From contig NZ_QETF01000012.1 of the NCBI RefSeq assembly GCF_003129565.1, positions 1 to 64,000 of the forward strand: a stretch of DNA of 64,000 bases, written 5' to 3'. The first letter of the stretch is position 1. The number at the start of each line of letters is the position of its first letter. The notes under the pieces are model-generated. The model was not told where the DNA came from and searched no databases. It was given only the letters and a program-made list of their open reading frames with translations. Both the position numbers and the translations under genes were made by a program. Positions 26,034 through 36,300 of the stretch are shown here, piece after piece. Source of the stretch: Salibaculum griseiflavum. GTDB lineage: Bacteria; Pseudomonadota; Alphaproteobacteria; Rhodobacterales; Rhodobacteraceae.

Positions 26034-26638
26034 GATTTCTGGCCGATCCGCTTCTCGGTCCCGTTCAGGAGGCGCCGGATATTGTCCGCGTGCCGGATCA
26101 GGATGACGACCGCCAAAACAAGGCACAGCCCTGTCAGGCCGGGCAGGCCTAGAACCTGCGCCCAAAGCGGGGCTAGAACGGCGGCGACCAACGCCGATAG
26201 CGAAGAGATGCGGAACAATGCGGCCGTCACCAGCCAGGTGGCGCAGGCGGCCAGACCCAGCGGCCAGGCCAGCGCAAGCAATGTGCCAAGGAATGTCGCC
26301 ACGCCCTTGCCGCCCCGAAAGCCCAGCCAGACCGGGAAGCAATGGCCGATGAAGGCGGCCAGCCCAGCCAGTTGCACCGCGTCCTCGGCCACGAAGACCC
26401 GCGCCAGCAAGACCGCGATGGCCCCCTTGCCCGCATCCAGAACGAGGGTCAGGAGGGCGGCCAGCTTGTTGCCGGTGCGCAGCACGTTGGTGGCCCCGAT
26501 ATTGCCCGACCCGATCTGGCGCAGGTCGCCCAGCCCGAAGATCCGGGCCATCAGCAGCCCGGCCGAAACAGACCCGATCAGGTAGCCGATGATGGCCCAG
26601 AGGCCCAACGTGGGCAGGCCGGACATCAATTCAGGCAT
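26030..26638 (-). CDS. plsY: glycerol-3-phosphate acyltransferase PlsY
   Basis: The 202-residue inner-membrane enzyme uses acyl-phosphate to acylate glycerol-3-phosphate at position 1. Family motifs are visible: IGSGNIGATNVLRTGNK (about 40-57), the second region GHCFPVWLGFRGGKGVATFLG (about 105-125) and several hydrophobic helices. Length is normal. Its start overlaps the dihydroorotase-like gene by eight bases, so it is the last gene of the pyrB-led run. Confidence 0.95.
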   Translation of the reverse strand: MPELMSGLPTLGLWAIIGYLIGSVSAGLLMARIFGLGDLRQIGSGNIGATNVLRTGNKLAALLTLVLDAGKGAIAVLLARVFVAEDAVQLAGLAAFIGHCFPVWLGFRGGKGVATFLGTLLALAWPLGLAACATWLVTAALFRISSLSALVAAVLAPLWAQVLGLPGLTGLCLVLAVVILIRHADNIRRLLNGTEKRIGQKS

Positions 26639-27908
26639 CGGCAGTCACCTTCTGTCCGCCAACCCATGTGCCCAGAACCTTGCCCTGCAGGATGGCGCCG
26701 TCGAACGGGGTGTTCTTGGATTTCGACAACAGTTTGAAACGGTCCAGCTTGAGGCTCGCATCGGGGTCGAACAGCACCAGGTCCGCCGGTGCGCCCTTGG
26801 TCAGCCGCCCGCAGTCCAGCCCCAACCGCCGCGCCGGGTTCAGCGACAGCGCGCGGAACAGCTGCGGCAGGCTGAGCGCCCCGGCATGCACCAGTCGCAA
26901 CGCGGCGGGCAACAGCGTTTCAAGCGCCACGGCACCGCTGGCAGCCTCTTCATAGGGCAGGCGCTTCGACTCCTCGTCCTGCGGCGTGTGCATGGACGAG
27001 ATGATATCGATCAGCCCCGACCCCACGGCCTCGACCACCGCAAGGCGGTCTTCCTCGGCACGCAACGGCGGTTTGAGTTTGAAGAAGCTGCGGTAATCGG
27101 CCACGTCCAGCTCGTTCAGCGTCAGGTGGTGCACACCGACCCCGGCTGTGATGTTCAACCCGTTGCGCTTGGCCCGCTCCAATGCGGGCAGGGCGCGGGA
27201 CGTGGTGATCTGGTCGGCGTGATAGGCCGCGCCGGTCATTTCCAGCAGCGCGATATCCCGGTCCAGCCCCATACGTTCGGCCATGGGCGACACACCCGGC
27301 AAACCCCGCAGGGACGCGAATTTGCCCGAGGTCACCGCCGCGCCCTCGGACAGCCGGGGTTCCTGCACATGGGCGATCACCAGCGCATCGAGCGAGCGCG
27401 CATAGGTCAGCGCCCGCGAAAAGACCTTGGTATCCGTGACCACCCGGTCAGCGTCGGAAAAGGCCACGGCACCCGCATCCAGCAGGAACCCGATCTCGGT
27501 CATTTCCTTGCCTTCGCGCCCCTTGGTAAGGGCCGCCATGGGCAGCACGTTCACCGGGGCATCGGCACTGGCGCGGCGTTCGACGAATTCGAGCGTTTCC
27601 GGCGTATCGATCGCCGGCACCGTATCCGGGCGGGTGACGATCGTGGTCACGCCCCCGGCCACGGCGGCACGTCCGGCGCTGGCAAAGCTTTCCTTGTGGC
27701 GCTCGCCCGGCTCGCTGACCTTGACGCCTATATCGACGATGCCCGGCGCGAGGCACGCACCGCCTGCATCCACACGGTCGGCGTCGATCCCGCCGGGATC
27801 GCCGGTGATCACGTCGGCAATGCGGCCCTTGTCGATCAGCACCGCGCCGGGTGTTTCCGTCCCGGCCTCGGGGTCGATCAGCCGCGCGTTTTCGATCAGC
27901 GTCTTCAT
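26631..27908 (-). CDS. pyrX: dihydroorotase-like protein, probably non-catalytic (PyrX type)
   Basis: The 425-residue protein has the whole dihydroorotase/amidohydrolase fold, but metal and catalytic residues are replaced. Active enzymes carry a D-x-H-x-H-x-R-E-P-G motif; here residues about 58-68 read IVDIGVKVSEPG, with no His pair. The conserved D-H-A-P segment reads SSMHTPQDEESK, so the catalytic Asp is missing too. The hallmark tail EEAASGAVALETLLPAAL is kept. In other proteobacteria such pseudo-dihydroorotases (PyrC'/PyrX) hold aspartate carbamoyltransferase together, and pyrB is three genes upstream. An active dihydroorotase should be encoded elsewhere. It starts one base after the preceding stop. 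Confidence 0.85.
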   Translation of the reverse strand: MKTLIENARLIDPEAGTETPGAVLIDKGRIADVITGDPGGIDADRVDAGGACLAPGIVDIGVKVSEPGERHKESFASAGRAAVAGGVTTIVTRPDTVPAIDTPETLEFVERRASADAPVNVLPMAALTKGREGKEMTEIGFLLDAGAVAFSDADRVVTDTKVFSRALTYARSLDALVIAHVQEPRLSEGAAVTSGKFASLRGLPGVSPMAERMGLDRDIALLEMTGAAYHADQITTSRALPALERAKRNGLNITAGVGVHHLTLNELDVADYRSFFKLKPPLRAEEDRLAVVEAVGSGLIDIISSMHTPQDEESKRLPYEEAASGAVALETLLPAALRLVHAGALSLPQLFRALSLNPARRLGLDCGRLTKGAPADLVLFDPDASLKLDRFKLLSKSKNTPFDGAILQGKVLGTWVGGQKVTADA

Positions 27909-27909
27909 G

Positions 27910-28344
27910 TCATCCCCCTTTTACGCGCTCCAGGTCCGCCATCACCGCTGCACTGTCGGCCTGGTACTTGATCAGGTGCTTGTCGCCGCCACGCGTAATG
28001 ACTTGCACCGCACTTCCAAGCCGGCGAACGGTTTCGATATCGCGTAGCGGAATGTCCCGCCCCGCAGGCCCGAGAAGGCGGCGATCGGTCAGATCCCAGC
28101 GTATGCCCATCTCGTCGCTGTGGGCATACCAACCGCGCAGCCCGATGGCCGCCAACCCGCCCACCGCGCCGGTCCAGACATGCGGGTTGCCAACGGCCCA
28201 GAGCACGGCCATCCCGGCCAGCATGGCGACAACCGCCATCCAGGCCATGTCCCGCCAATAGGTCATGCGGTCGGCCCGGAAACTGGCCTGGACCCTCTCG
28301 CCGGGGTCCAGGTCGACGGTCGGTGTCAGTTCATAATCCTTCAT
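27910..28344 (-). CDS. bacterial PH-domain membrane protein (second of pair)
   Basis: The 144-residue protein has a short N-terminal part (LDPGERVQASFRADRM), two hydrophobic helices (about residues 33-52 and 58-72) and a C-terminal domain that looks like a bacterial PH-like (bPH2/YdbT) fold: IRWDLTDRRLLGPAGRDIPLRDIETVRR. Its start overlaps the previous stop by four bases. Sits between pyrB and pyrX in a single, coupled run. Role unknown; an interaction with membrane lipids or with partner proteins is plausible (inference). Confidence 0.75.
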   Translation of the reverse strand: MKDYELTPTVDLDPGERVQASFRADRMTYWRDMAWMAVVAMLAGMAVLWAVGNPHVWTGAVGGLAAIGLRGWYAHSDEMGIRWDLTDRRLLGPAGRDIPLRDIETVRRLGSAVQVITRGGDKHLIKYQADSAAVMADLERVKGG

Positions 28345-28901
28345 GCGCCTACCCAGATCATGACAGCGACCAGCAGGAAAAGCACCAGCAAGGCCAGCGC
28401 GGCGATCCGCCCGGACATCGCGGCGTCCGACGGGCGTTTGGTCGGTGGATCCTCGACCGCTCCCGCCGCCGTTTGCGCCCGCAAGGGCGGGCGCAGCGTG
28501 AAATTCATGGATTCGGTGTAGCGCCCCACAAGCGACAGCGGCGCCTTCGGATCAAGCCGGTCGATCCCGTCTCTGAGCGCGCCGGAAAAGACAAGCAGAA
28601 CCGGCCCTGTCAGTGCATCAAGCCTGTCGCGATCCGGGCCGACACTCTCCGCGTCCATTCCGTTGGCATCGGTCAGATAGGTCGACAGGCCGTAATCGGC
28701 GAGCGTATCGGACATGAAAAGCTCCACATGGGACGCTTCCAGCGGACCGGCGCCAACCGCCTGTTCCAACGGCGACAGGCGATCCGGCCCGCCGGGGCGA
28801 TCATCGCCGCGAAATCCGGGCAACTCCTGTTCCGCCAGGTCCACGCCAAACACCCAGACCGTGCGGATCGACCCGGCGGGAATGGCCAGCTCGTCGGTCA
28901 T
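28341..28901 (-). CDS. tail-anchored protein of unknown function
   Basis: The 186-residue protein has an N-terminal soluble part (about 160 residues, acidic, with SPLEQAVGAGPLEASHVELF and a helical middle) and a single C-terminal membrane helix (about residues 165-185), giving a tail-anchored topology. No family recognised and no catalytic motif. Its start overlaps the preceding bPH gene stop by four bases, and its stop overlaps the next bPH gene start by four bases. This makes a three-gene membrane-protein module embedded between pyrB and pyrX. Confidence 0.72.
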   Translation of the reverse strand: MTDELAIPAGSIRTVWVFGVDLAEQELPGFRGDDRPGGPDRLSPLEQAVGAGPLEASHVELFMSDTLADYGLSTYLTDANGMDAESVGPDRDRLDALTGPVLLVFSGALRDGIDRLDPKAPLSLVGRYTESMNFTLRPPLRAQTAAGAVEDPPTKRPSDAAMSGRIAALALLVLFLLVAVMIWVGA

Positions 28902-29329
28902 TCGGCACCTCCTGCGGCAATATTGATGGCATCGGCCAGCGCGACCCGGTCGGCGGCATAATGCAGCTTGACGGGTCGTGCGCCGTCCGTGCGGGCCACG
29001 CGCACGCCGTTGCCGCGCGGCTCGGCCCTGTTGACCTGTGCCATGCCCACCTCCTCGCCGCCCTGCAGGATGATCCGGCGGTCGGTGATCCAGGCCCGGT
29101 AACGGCCCAGTCGGAACCGTTCCTGCAACAGGATCATGCAGGTCAGGAAGACCGGCAGCGCGGGCCAGATCGTGTCCGCAAAGACCACACCGAAGACCAC
29201 CGCCACCGGCAGGGTCAGGCCGATAAGAACCAGCGCGGTCAGCTGGAAGGACCGGAGCGACGGGATATGGTCGAAGATCACCTCTTCCCCCTCCTGCAGG
29301 GCCGGGCCCGTGCCTGCTCTGGCCGTCAC
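28898..29329 (-). CDS. bacterial PH-domain membrane protein (first of pair)
   Basis: The 143-residue protein opens with [20 protein letters not shown], followed by two hydrophobic helices (about residues 30-48 and 52-70) and a bPH-like half with [25 protein letters not shown]. The start is a GTG at 29329 that overlaps the pyrB stop (GTGA), which is the best fit; there is no ATG nearby. Structure and topology resemble the second bPH protein two genes later, so the two may have arisen by duplication and may work as a pair. Confidence 0.72.
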   Translation of the reverse strand: MTARAGTGPALQEGEEVIFDHIPSLRSFQLTALVLIGLTLPVAVVFGVVFADTIWPALPVFLTCMILLQERFRLGRYRAWITDRRIILQGGEEVGMAQVNRAEPRGNGVRVARTDGARPVKLHYAADRVALADAINIAAGGAE

Positions 29330-30288
29330 ACCATCACCCCGGCGGCCTTGGCCCCGCGCCGGGCGCGCAGGTTGCGGGCCAGAAGGTCCATCGCGGCCAT
29401 GCGCACGGCGACGCCCATCTCCACCTGCTCCTGGATCACCGAGCGATTGATGTCGTCGGCGATGGTCCCGTCGATCTCGACCCCCCGATTCATCGGACCG
29501 GGATGCATGACGATGGCATCGTCCTTGGCGCAGGCCAGCTTTTCCGCGTCCAGACCATAGCGGTGGAAATACTCGCGCTCGGACGGGATGAACCCGCCAT
29601 CCATCCGCTCTTTCTGGAGCCGCAGCATCATGACGACATCGACGTCCTTGAGGCCCTCTTTCATGTCGTGAAAGACCTCGACCCCGAAGTCCTGCACGCC
29701 CGAAGGCATCAGCGTGGGCGGCCCGACGAGCCGTACGCGGTTTTCCATTTTGCCCAGCAACAGGATATTCGACCGCGCCACGCGCGAATGGGCGATGTCG
29801 CCGCAAATGGCGATGGACAGGCGGTGCAAACGGTCATGGTGACGGCGGATTGTCAGCGCATCCAGCAACGCCTGCGTCGGGTGCTCGTGTCGCCCGTCAC
29901 CGGCATTCAGAACCGCGCAATTCACCTTCTGCGCCAGAAGGTCCACCGCCCCGGAATGCGGGTGCCGCACCACCAGAAGGTCCGGCCGCATCGCGTTCAG
30001 CGTCAGGGCTGTGTCGATCAGGGTCTCGCCCTTCTTCACCGAACTGGCCTGCATCGCCATGTTCATCACGTCCGCACCCAGCCGCTTGCCGGCGATCTCG
30101 AAACTCGCCTGGGTGCGGGTCGAGTTCTCGAAGAACATGTTGATCTGGGTCAGCCCCTCCAGCACGTCCCGATGGGCGCGACCCTGGCGGTTGTGCTCGG
30201 CATATTGGTCGGCAAGGTCCAGAAGGGTGGTGATGTCCGCGGGAGAGAGGTGCTCGATCCCCAAGAGGTGTTCAGCGCGGAAAGTCAT
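29326..30288 (-). CDS. pyrB: aspartate carbamoyltransferase catalytic subunit
   Basis: The 320-residue enzyme condenses carbamoyl phosphate with aspartate in pyrimidine synthesis. The carbamoyl-phosphate motif [13 protein letters not shown] is at about residues 50-62, and the second family region [15 protein letters not shown] and the C-terminal [12 protein letters not shown] follow. No regulatory subunit gene (pyrI) is seen; pairing with a pseudo-dihydroorotase (pyrX) is the usual alternative. The stop overlaps the GTG of the next gene, beginning a six-gene coupled run to plsY. Confidence 0.96.
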   Translation of the reverse strand: MTFRAEHLLGIEHLSPADITTLLDLADQYAEHNRQGRAHRDVLEGLTQINMFFENSTRTQASFEIAGKRLGADVMNMAMQASSVKKGETLIDTALTLNAMRPDLLVVRHPHSGAVDLLAQKVNCAVLNAGDGRHEHPTQALLDALTIRRHHDRLHRLSIAICGDIAHSRVARSNILLLGKMENRVRLVGPPTLMPSGVQDFGVEVFHDMKEGLKDVDVVMMLRLQKERMDGGFIPSEREYFHRYGLDAEKLACAKDDAIVMHPGPMNRGVEIDGTIADDINRSVIQEQVEMGVAVRMAAMDLLARNLRARRGAKAAGVMV

Positions 30289-30390
30289 CGGTCCCCCCGT
30301 ATCGGTCCTCGGGGCTTATAGTTGCGCCCCGGCGCGGGGGCAAGCGCGGCATGGCTTTTGCCCGGTCAAGCCAAGGGGTAGGGTAACGCC

Positions 30391-31197
30391 ATGGAATCGG
30401 CACTGGACTACTGGACGGCGAAGGCGCTTCTCGACTGGCAAGTCGAGATGGGCGTCGATGAGGCCATTCAGGACGCCCCGATCAACCGCTACGATTTGCC
30501 GGACAAACCGCCGAAAGCCACGGCTTCGCCGCAAGCGCCGGCGCCCAGAGACCCTGCCAGTGCGCCCGCCGCACCAGCTGCCGCACCCGGTCCCGAGGAT
30601 GCCGTCGCCGCCGCGCGGCAGGCCGCCCGCGCCGCGCAGGATCTCGACGGGCTGCGCGCGGCGCTCGCCGCCTACGAGCACTGCGACCTGAAGGCCGGGG
30701 CGCGCAATCTCGTGTTCGCGGATGGCATTGCCGGCGCGCCGGTAATGATCCTAGGCGAGGCGCCGGGCCGGGACGAGGATCGCGAGGGGCGTCCCTTCGT
30801 GGGGCGCGCCGGGCAGTTGCTGGACAAGATGCTGGCCGCCATCGATATGGGCCGCGCCCGAGAAGACGCCCCAGTCTACATCTCGAACGTGCTGCCCTGG
30901 CGGCCACCGCAGAACCGCACCCCGGAAAAGGCCGAGATCGCCATGATGCTGCCCTTCGTGGAACGCCATATCCAGCTGGCCGCACCGAAGCTGCTGGTTC
31001 TCATGGGCAACACACCCTGCCAGGCCTTGCTGGGCCGGTCGGGCATCACACGGATGCGCGGACAGTGGGCAGAGGCGCTGGCCCTGCCTGTCTTGCCCAT
31101 GTTCCACCCGGCCTACCTGCTGCGCACCCCCGCGGCAAAGCGCGAGGCCTGGGCGGATTTGCTGGCGCTCAAGGCCAAACTGAAGGAACTGGCATGA
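30391..31197 (+). CDS. uracil-DNA glycosylase, family 4-like
   Basis: The 268-residue protein removes uracil from DNA. Family 4 motifs are present: motif A in GEAPGRDEDREGRPFVGRAG (about residues 125-144) and motif B HPAYLLR near the C terminus. A low-complexity Pro/Ala linker (about residues 40-80) separates a short N-terminal helical region. Only two cysteines occur (in EHCDLK and NTPCQ), so the usual four-Cys iron-sulfur cluster of family 4 cannot form. Start ATG is preceded by AAGGGGTAGGG. Its stop overlaps moaB (ATGA). Confidence 0.88.
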   Translation: MESALDYWTAKALLDWQVEMGVDEAIQDAPINRYDLPDKPPKATASPQAPAPRDPASAPAAPAAAPGPEDAVAAARQAARAAQDLDGLRAALAAYEHCDLKAGARNLVFADGIAGAPVMILGEAPGRDEDREGRPFVGRAGQLLDKMLAAIDMGRAREDAPVYISNVLPWRPPQNRTPEKAEIAMMLPFVERHIQLAAPKLLVLMGNTPCQALLGRSGITRMRGQWAEALALPVLPMFHPAYLLRTPAAKREAWADLLALKAKLKELA

Positions 31198-31736
31198 CCC
31201 GCATTGACGAGACCCGCGATTTCATCCCCGTCCGCATCGCCATTCTCACCGTCAGCGACACGCGATCGTTGGAGGAGGACCGATCGGGGCAGACGCTGGT
31301 GGACCGGCTCGAAGCGGCCGGTCACGTTCTGGCCGACCGGATGATCGTGCGCGACGAACGCGACGCGATCCGCGCGCAATTGCAGGAATGGATCGACAGT
31401 GCGGAGGTCGATGTCGTCATTTCCACCGGCGGCACCGGCCTGACCGGGCGCGACGTGACGGTCGAGGCCCATCGCGATGTCTATGAAAAGGAAATCGATG
31501 CTTTCGGCACGGTCTTCACCATGGTTTCGATGCAGAAAATCGGCACCAGCGCGATCCAGTCCCGCGCCACCGGCGGCGTGGCGGGGGGCACCTACCTTTT
31601 CGCCCTGCCCGGCAGCACCGGTGCCTGCAAGGATGCCTGGGACGAGATTCTGAAATACCAACTCGACTACCGGCACATGCCCTGCAACTTCGTCGAGATT
31701 TTTCCGCGCCTTGACGAACACAAGCGACGGAAATGA
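31194..31736 (+). CDS. moaB: molybdenum cofactor biosynthesis protein B
   Basis: The 180-residue protein belongs to the MoaB/Mog family, shown by ILTVSDTRSLEEDRSGQTL and the STGGTGLTGRDVTVEA motif that binds molybdopterin. It is an adenylyltransferase-type fold expected to act in molybdopterin adenylation or metal insertion. The ATG overlaps the preceding glycosylase stop by four bases. mobA and moaDE lie elsewhere in the window, so the pathway is scattered. Confidence 0.93.
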   Translation: MTRIDETRDFIPVRIAILTVSDTRSLEEDRSGQTLVDRLEAAGHVLADRMIVRDERDAIRAQLQEWIDSAEVDVVISTGGTGLTGRDVTVEAHRDVYEKEIDAFGTVFTMVSMQKIGTSAIQSRATGGVAGGTYLFALPGSTGACKDAWDEILKYQLDYRHMPCNFVEIFPRLDEHKRRK

Positions 31737-31864
31737 CAGCTGCGCGCGTAGGACGGACAATGGCCTTCACGTGATCGGGTACACGTCCGGGGGCGTAGAA
31801 GTATAACAACGGACCGTCTGGGCCAGCAGGGCTTGCGTCGGGCATTTGATCAAAGAGGTTGCAC

Positions 31865-33325
31865 ATGCAGTTCCTTCGCCGAAGCCTTGTGGGCATTTTC
31901 CTGCTGGCGATCACGCTGGCCCTGTTCGCCTGGGCGGGAAACACGGTTCGCCTGGCGGTCCAGGAACGCATGAATGCCGAGCCGCGCAGCTTCGAGCAGC
32001 GCGAACGCGTGCTGTCGGTCAACGTGGTCGAGGTGCAGCCGCAGACCATCGCGCCCGATCTGACCCTTTTCGGGGAGCTGGAAAGCGCCCGGACACTGGA
32101 CCTGCGGGCCGTGGTCGGCGGCACGGTTCTGGAGGTCTCGGAGAATTTCAGAGATGGCGGACGAGTCGAGGCGGGCGAATTGCTGGTGCGGATCGACCCG
32201 CGCGATGCTCAGGCGGCGTTGAACCGCACCCGCGCCAACCTGCAGGATTCCCAGGCCGAGCTGCGCGATGCCGAACGCGCCCTGACCCTGGCCAGCGACG
32301 AACTGGCCGCCGCCGAGGACCAGGCCGACCTGCGCCGCCGGGCACTGGCCCGGCAGGTGGACCTGGCCGATCGCGGTGTCGGCACCGCGGCTGCGGTCGA
32401 GAATGCCGAACTGGCCGCATCCAGCGCCGAACAAGCCGTGCTGTCGCGCCGTCAGGCCCTGGCGCAAGCAGAGGCACGCGTGGACCAGGCCCGCACCCGC
32501 CTCGCTCGCACCGAGATCGACCTCGACGATGCCGAACGGACGTTGGCCGATACGGAAATCCACGCCGCTTTTGCCGGATCATTGGCCGAGGTCGCGGCCT
32601 CTCCGGGTATCCGGGTCACCGCGAACGAGCGGCTGGGCCAGTTGATCGACCCCGACCAACTGGACGTCTCGTTTCGCCTGTCGACCTCGCAATACGCCCG
32701 GCTGCTCGAATCCGACGGCACGGTCATCGGCGCGCCGGTCACGGTCTCGCTGGCAGTCGAGGGGCTGAACCTGACCGCGCAGGGCAGCGTCTCTCGCGAG
32801 AGCGCGCTGGTCGGCGAAGGGCAGACCGGCCGCGTCCTGTTCGCGCGGCTGGACAATACGGCCGGCATGAGACCGGGCGATTTCGTCACGGTCACCGTTA
32901 CCGAACCGGCGCTTGATGGCGTGGCGCTGGTGCCAGCAACCGCTGTCGCCGCCGATGAAACGGTGCTTGTGTTGAACGAGGAAAACCGGCTGCGCGAGGC
33001 GCCCGTGACCCTGATGCGGCGCCAAGGCGATGACGTGATAATTCGCGCCCCGGACCTGGCTGGACAACGCATCGTGGCCGAACGCTCACCGTTGCTGGGG
33101 GCCGGTATTGCCGTGCAGCCGCTCAACCTTGATGAACAGCGCTCGGCTGCACCGGCCGAACCGCAGGTCATATCGCTGGACCCCGAGCGACGCGCCCGAC
33201 TGGTGGCCTTTGTCGAAGGCAGCCAGATGCCCGACGAGGCCAAGGCCCGCGTGCTGTCGCAACTGGAACAGGACGAGGTGCCCGCCGATGTCGTGACCCG
33301 TCTTGAAACCCGGATGGGGGGCTGA
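31865..33325 (+). CDS. RND efflux periplasmic adaptor (membrane fusion protein)
   Basis: The 486-residue protein has an N-terminal signal anchor (about residues 5-26), then the lipoyl/barrel-sandwich half (LRAVVGGTVLEVSENFRDGGRVEAGE), a long alpha-helical hairpin (about residues 110-220) rich in Ala, Arg, Glu and Leu, the second lipoyl half, a beta-barrel and a C-terminal helical tail. Start ATG 31865 follows AAGAGG by six bases; a TTG six bases before is less likely. The RND permease starts three bases after its stop. Exports unknown small molecules; no outer-membrane channel gene is next to it. Confidence 0.92.
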   Translation: MQFLRRSLVGIFLLAITLALFAWAGNTVRLAVQERMNAEPRSFEQRERVLSVNVVEVQPQTIAPDLTLFGELESARTLDLRAVVGGTVLEVSENFRDGGRVEAGELLVRIDPRDAQAALNRTRANLQDSQAELRDAERALTLASDELAAAEDQADLRRRALARQVDLADRGVGTAAAVENAELAASSAEQAVLSRRQALAQAEARVDQARTRLARTEIDLDDAERTLADTEIHAAFAGSLAEVAASPGIRVTANERLGQLIDPDQLDVSFRLSTSQYARLLESDGTVIGAPVTVSLAVEGLNLTAQGSVSRESALVGEGQTGRVLFARLDNTAGMRPGDFVTVTVTEPALDGVALVPATAVAADETVLVLNEENRLREAPVTLMRRQGDDVIIRAPDLAGQRIVAERSPLLGAGIAVQPLNLDEQRSAAPAEPQVISLDPERRARLVAFVEGSQMPDEAKARVLSQLEQDEVPADVVTRLETRMGG

Positions 33326-33328
33326 CGC

Positions 33329-36300
33329 ATGGGCACTGGCATCCTGTCCTATTTCACCCGCCATGCAACGCTGGCGAACCTGTTGCTCGTGCTGCTACTG
33401 GCCGCCGGTATCTTTTCCTATCCCAAGATGCGGGCTCAGTTCTTTCCTGACGTGATCGTCGATACCGTTTCAGTCTCGGTGCGCTGGGACGGTGCAGGCG
33501 CCGAGGATGTGGACGCCGCCATCGTCCAGCTCATGCAACCGGCCTTGATGGCCGTGGAAGGCGTCAGTGAAACCAGCGCCACCTCGCGCGAGGGCAGCGC
33601 CCGTATCACGCTGGAATTCGAACCGGGCTACGACATGGCCAAGGCCACCGAGGATACACAGCTGGCCGTGGACACGATCAGCAACCTGCCCGAGGACGCC
33701 GAAGACCCCGAGGTGCGCCGCGGCAGCTGGTCGGACCGGGTCACGGACGTGGTCATCACCGGCCCGGTTGGCGTCGATCAGCTGGGCCGTTTCGCCGATG
33801 AACTGGTCACTCGGCTTTTTGCCGAAGGCGTAACCGGCACGACCATTCGCGGTGTCGCCGCACCCTCCACGATCGTCGAAGTGCCGTCCCTGTCACTGAT
33901 CCGCCATGACGTCACCATGGCCCAGATCGCCGACGCCATCGCCGAAGAGGTCAGCACGGACCCCGCCGGTGACGTCTCGAGCTCGGCTCGGGTGCGCACG
34001 GGCGTGGCCAAGCGCAGCGCCGACGAGATCGCGGGGATCGTCCTGCGTTCCAATCCCGACGGCAGCACGCTCACGATTGGCGATGTCGCCAGCGTCCAGG
34101 TCGAGGGTGTGGACCGCGAACGCGCCTATTTCGTGGGGGATGACCCGGCGATCACCATTCGCGTGGATCGCTCGGCCCGGGGCGACGCCATCGAAATCCA
34201 GGAAACGGTCGAAGAGGTCGCCGCCGCCATGCAGGCCACGCTGCCCCAGGACGTCAGCATCGACCTGATCCGCGCCCGCGCCGATTACATCACCGGACGC
34301 CTCGACATTCTCTATAGCAACGGGCTGCTGGGGTTGGGGCTTGTCGTCGGGCTGCTGTTCCTGTTCCTCAACGCACGCACGGCCTTCTGGGTCGCCGCCG
34401 GTATTCCGGTGGCCATGTCCGCGGCCATCGCGCTGATGCTGCTCGCGGGGCTGACGATCAACATGATCTCGCTGTTCGCACTGATCATCACCTTGGGCAT
34501 CGTGGTCGACGACGCGATCGTCGTGGGCGAACATGCCGATGCGCGCTATCGGATGGGCGAACCCCCGGCCCTGGCTGCCGAGAATGCCGCGAAACGCATG
34601 TTCCAGCCGGTCTTTTCGGCCACGCTGACCACGATCATCGCCTTCATGGGCCTGATTGCCATTGGCGGGGGCTTCGGCAACCTGATCGCCGATATTCCCT
34701 TCACGGTGATCGTTGTGCTGGCTGCCTCGCTTGTCGAGTGTTTCCTGATCCTGCCGCACCACATGTACAAGTCGCTGGAGAAATCCTCGGACACCGCGTG
34801 GTATGATCTGCCTTCGCGCGTGGTGAACCGGGGGTTCGTGTGGATACGCCACAATGTCTTCCGCCCGCTGATGGCCGGGGTCATATGGGCGCGCTACCCG
34901 GTCATCGCCGGTGTCGTGGTTATCCTCGCCAGCCAGGCGGCGCTTTTCGTCAAGGGCGACGTGCAATGGCGGTTCTTCAACGCGCCCGAGCAGGGGTCGG
35001 TCACCGGGAATTTTGCCATGCTGCCCGGCGCCACGCGCGAAGACACGCTGGAAATGATGCGCCGGATGCAGGAGTCGACCGAAGAGCTCGGCCGCGAATA
35101 CGAAGCCGAATACGGCGTCAACCCGCTGGACTACGTGATCGCCGAGATCGGCGGCAATGCGGGTCGGGGGCTGTCGGGGGCCGATACCAAGGATGCCGAC
35201 CAGCTGGGCTCGATCTCGATCGAACTGATCGACGCGGATCTGCGGCCGTTTTCCAGCTTTGCCTTCGTGGCCGACCTTCAGGACCGCGTCAGCCGCCATC
35301 CGATGGTGGAAACCGTCAGCTTCCGATCCTGGGCCAGCGGCCCCGGTGGCGACGATATCGACATCCAGCTTTACGGCGCAGACTCCGAAACTCTCAAATC
35401 CGCCGCCGAGGCGCTGAAGGCGGAATTGGGGCAATTCCCCGAGGTTTCGGCGGTCGAGGACAGCCTGTCCTACGACAAGGAGGAACTGGTTCTGGATCTG
35501 ACACCGCAAGGGCAGGCCCTGGGTTTCACCATCGACGGGCTGGGCCGGGTCCTGCGCAACCGTCTTGGCGGGATCGAGGCGGCGACCTACCCGCTGGGCG
35601 CACGCAGCGCCGAGATCCGCGTTGAACTACCCGCCGGCGAATTGACGGCCGATTTCCTTGATCGCACCCAGATGCGCAGCCCCGAAGGCATCTATGTGCC
35701 CCTGGCCGATATCGTCACGGTGGACACCCGCACCGGCTTCTCCACGGTCAACCGCGAAAACGGCGTCCAGCTGATCACCGTGAGTGGCGACCTGACCGAC
35801 GATGACGCGGAACGCGCCGCCGAGATCACCCGCATTATCCAGGAGCGTATCCTGCCGGACGTGCAGGCACGCTACAACGTGGACACGTCCCTCTCCGGGC
35901 TGGCCGAGCAGGAAAACGAATTCCTCAATGACGCTCGCAACGGACTGATCCTGACGCTGACCGGGATATTCCTGACCCTGGCCTGGATCTTCTCCAGCTG
36001 GACCCGGCCGCTTATCGTTATGGCGATCATCCCGTTCGGCCTGGTGGGTACGATCTATGGCCATTACCAATGGGGTGTGCCGCTGAGCATGTTCACCGTC
36101 GTCGGCCTGCTGGGCATGACAGGGATCATCATCAACGATTCCATCGTGCTGGTGACGACGATCGACGAACACGCCAAGACGCGCGGCATCATTCCGGCGA
36201 TCATCGACGGGGCCTGCGACCGCCTGCGGCCCGTCCTTCTGACCACGCTGACGACCGTGCTGGGCCTGATGCCGCTGCTCTACGAAGGCTCCAGCCAGGC

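Noticed and set aside
30391-30640. Pro/Ala-rich region of the UDG gene as a frameshift scar
   Set aside because: The frame is intact on both sides and such linkers are common in this family.
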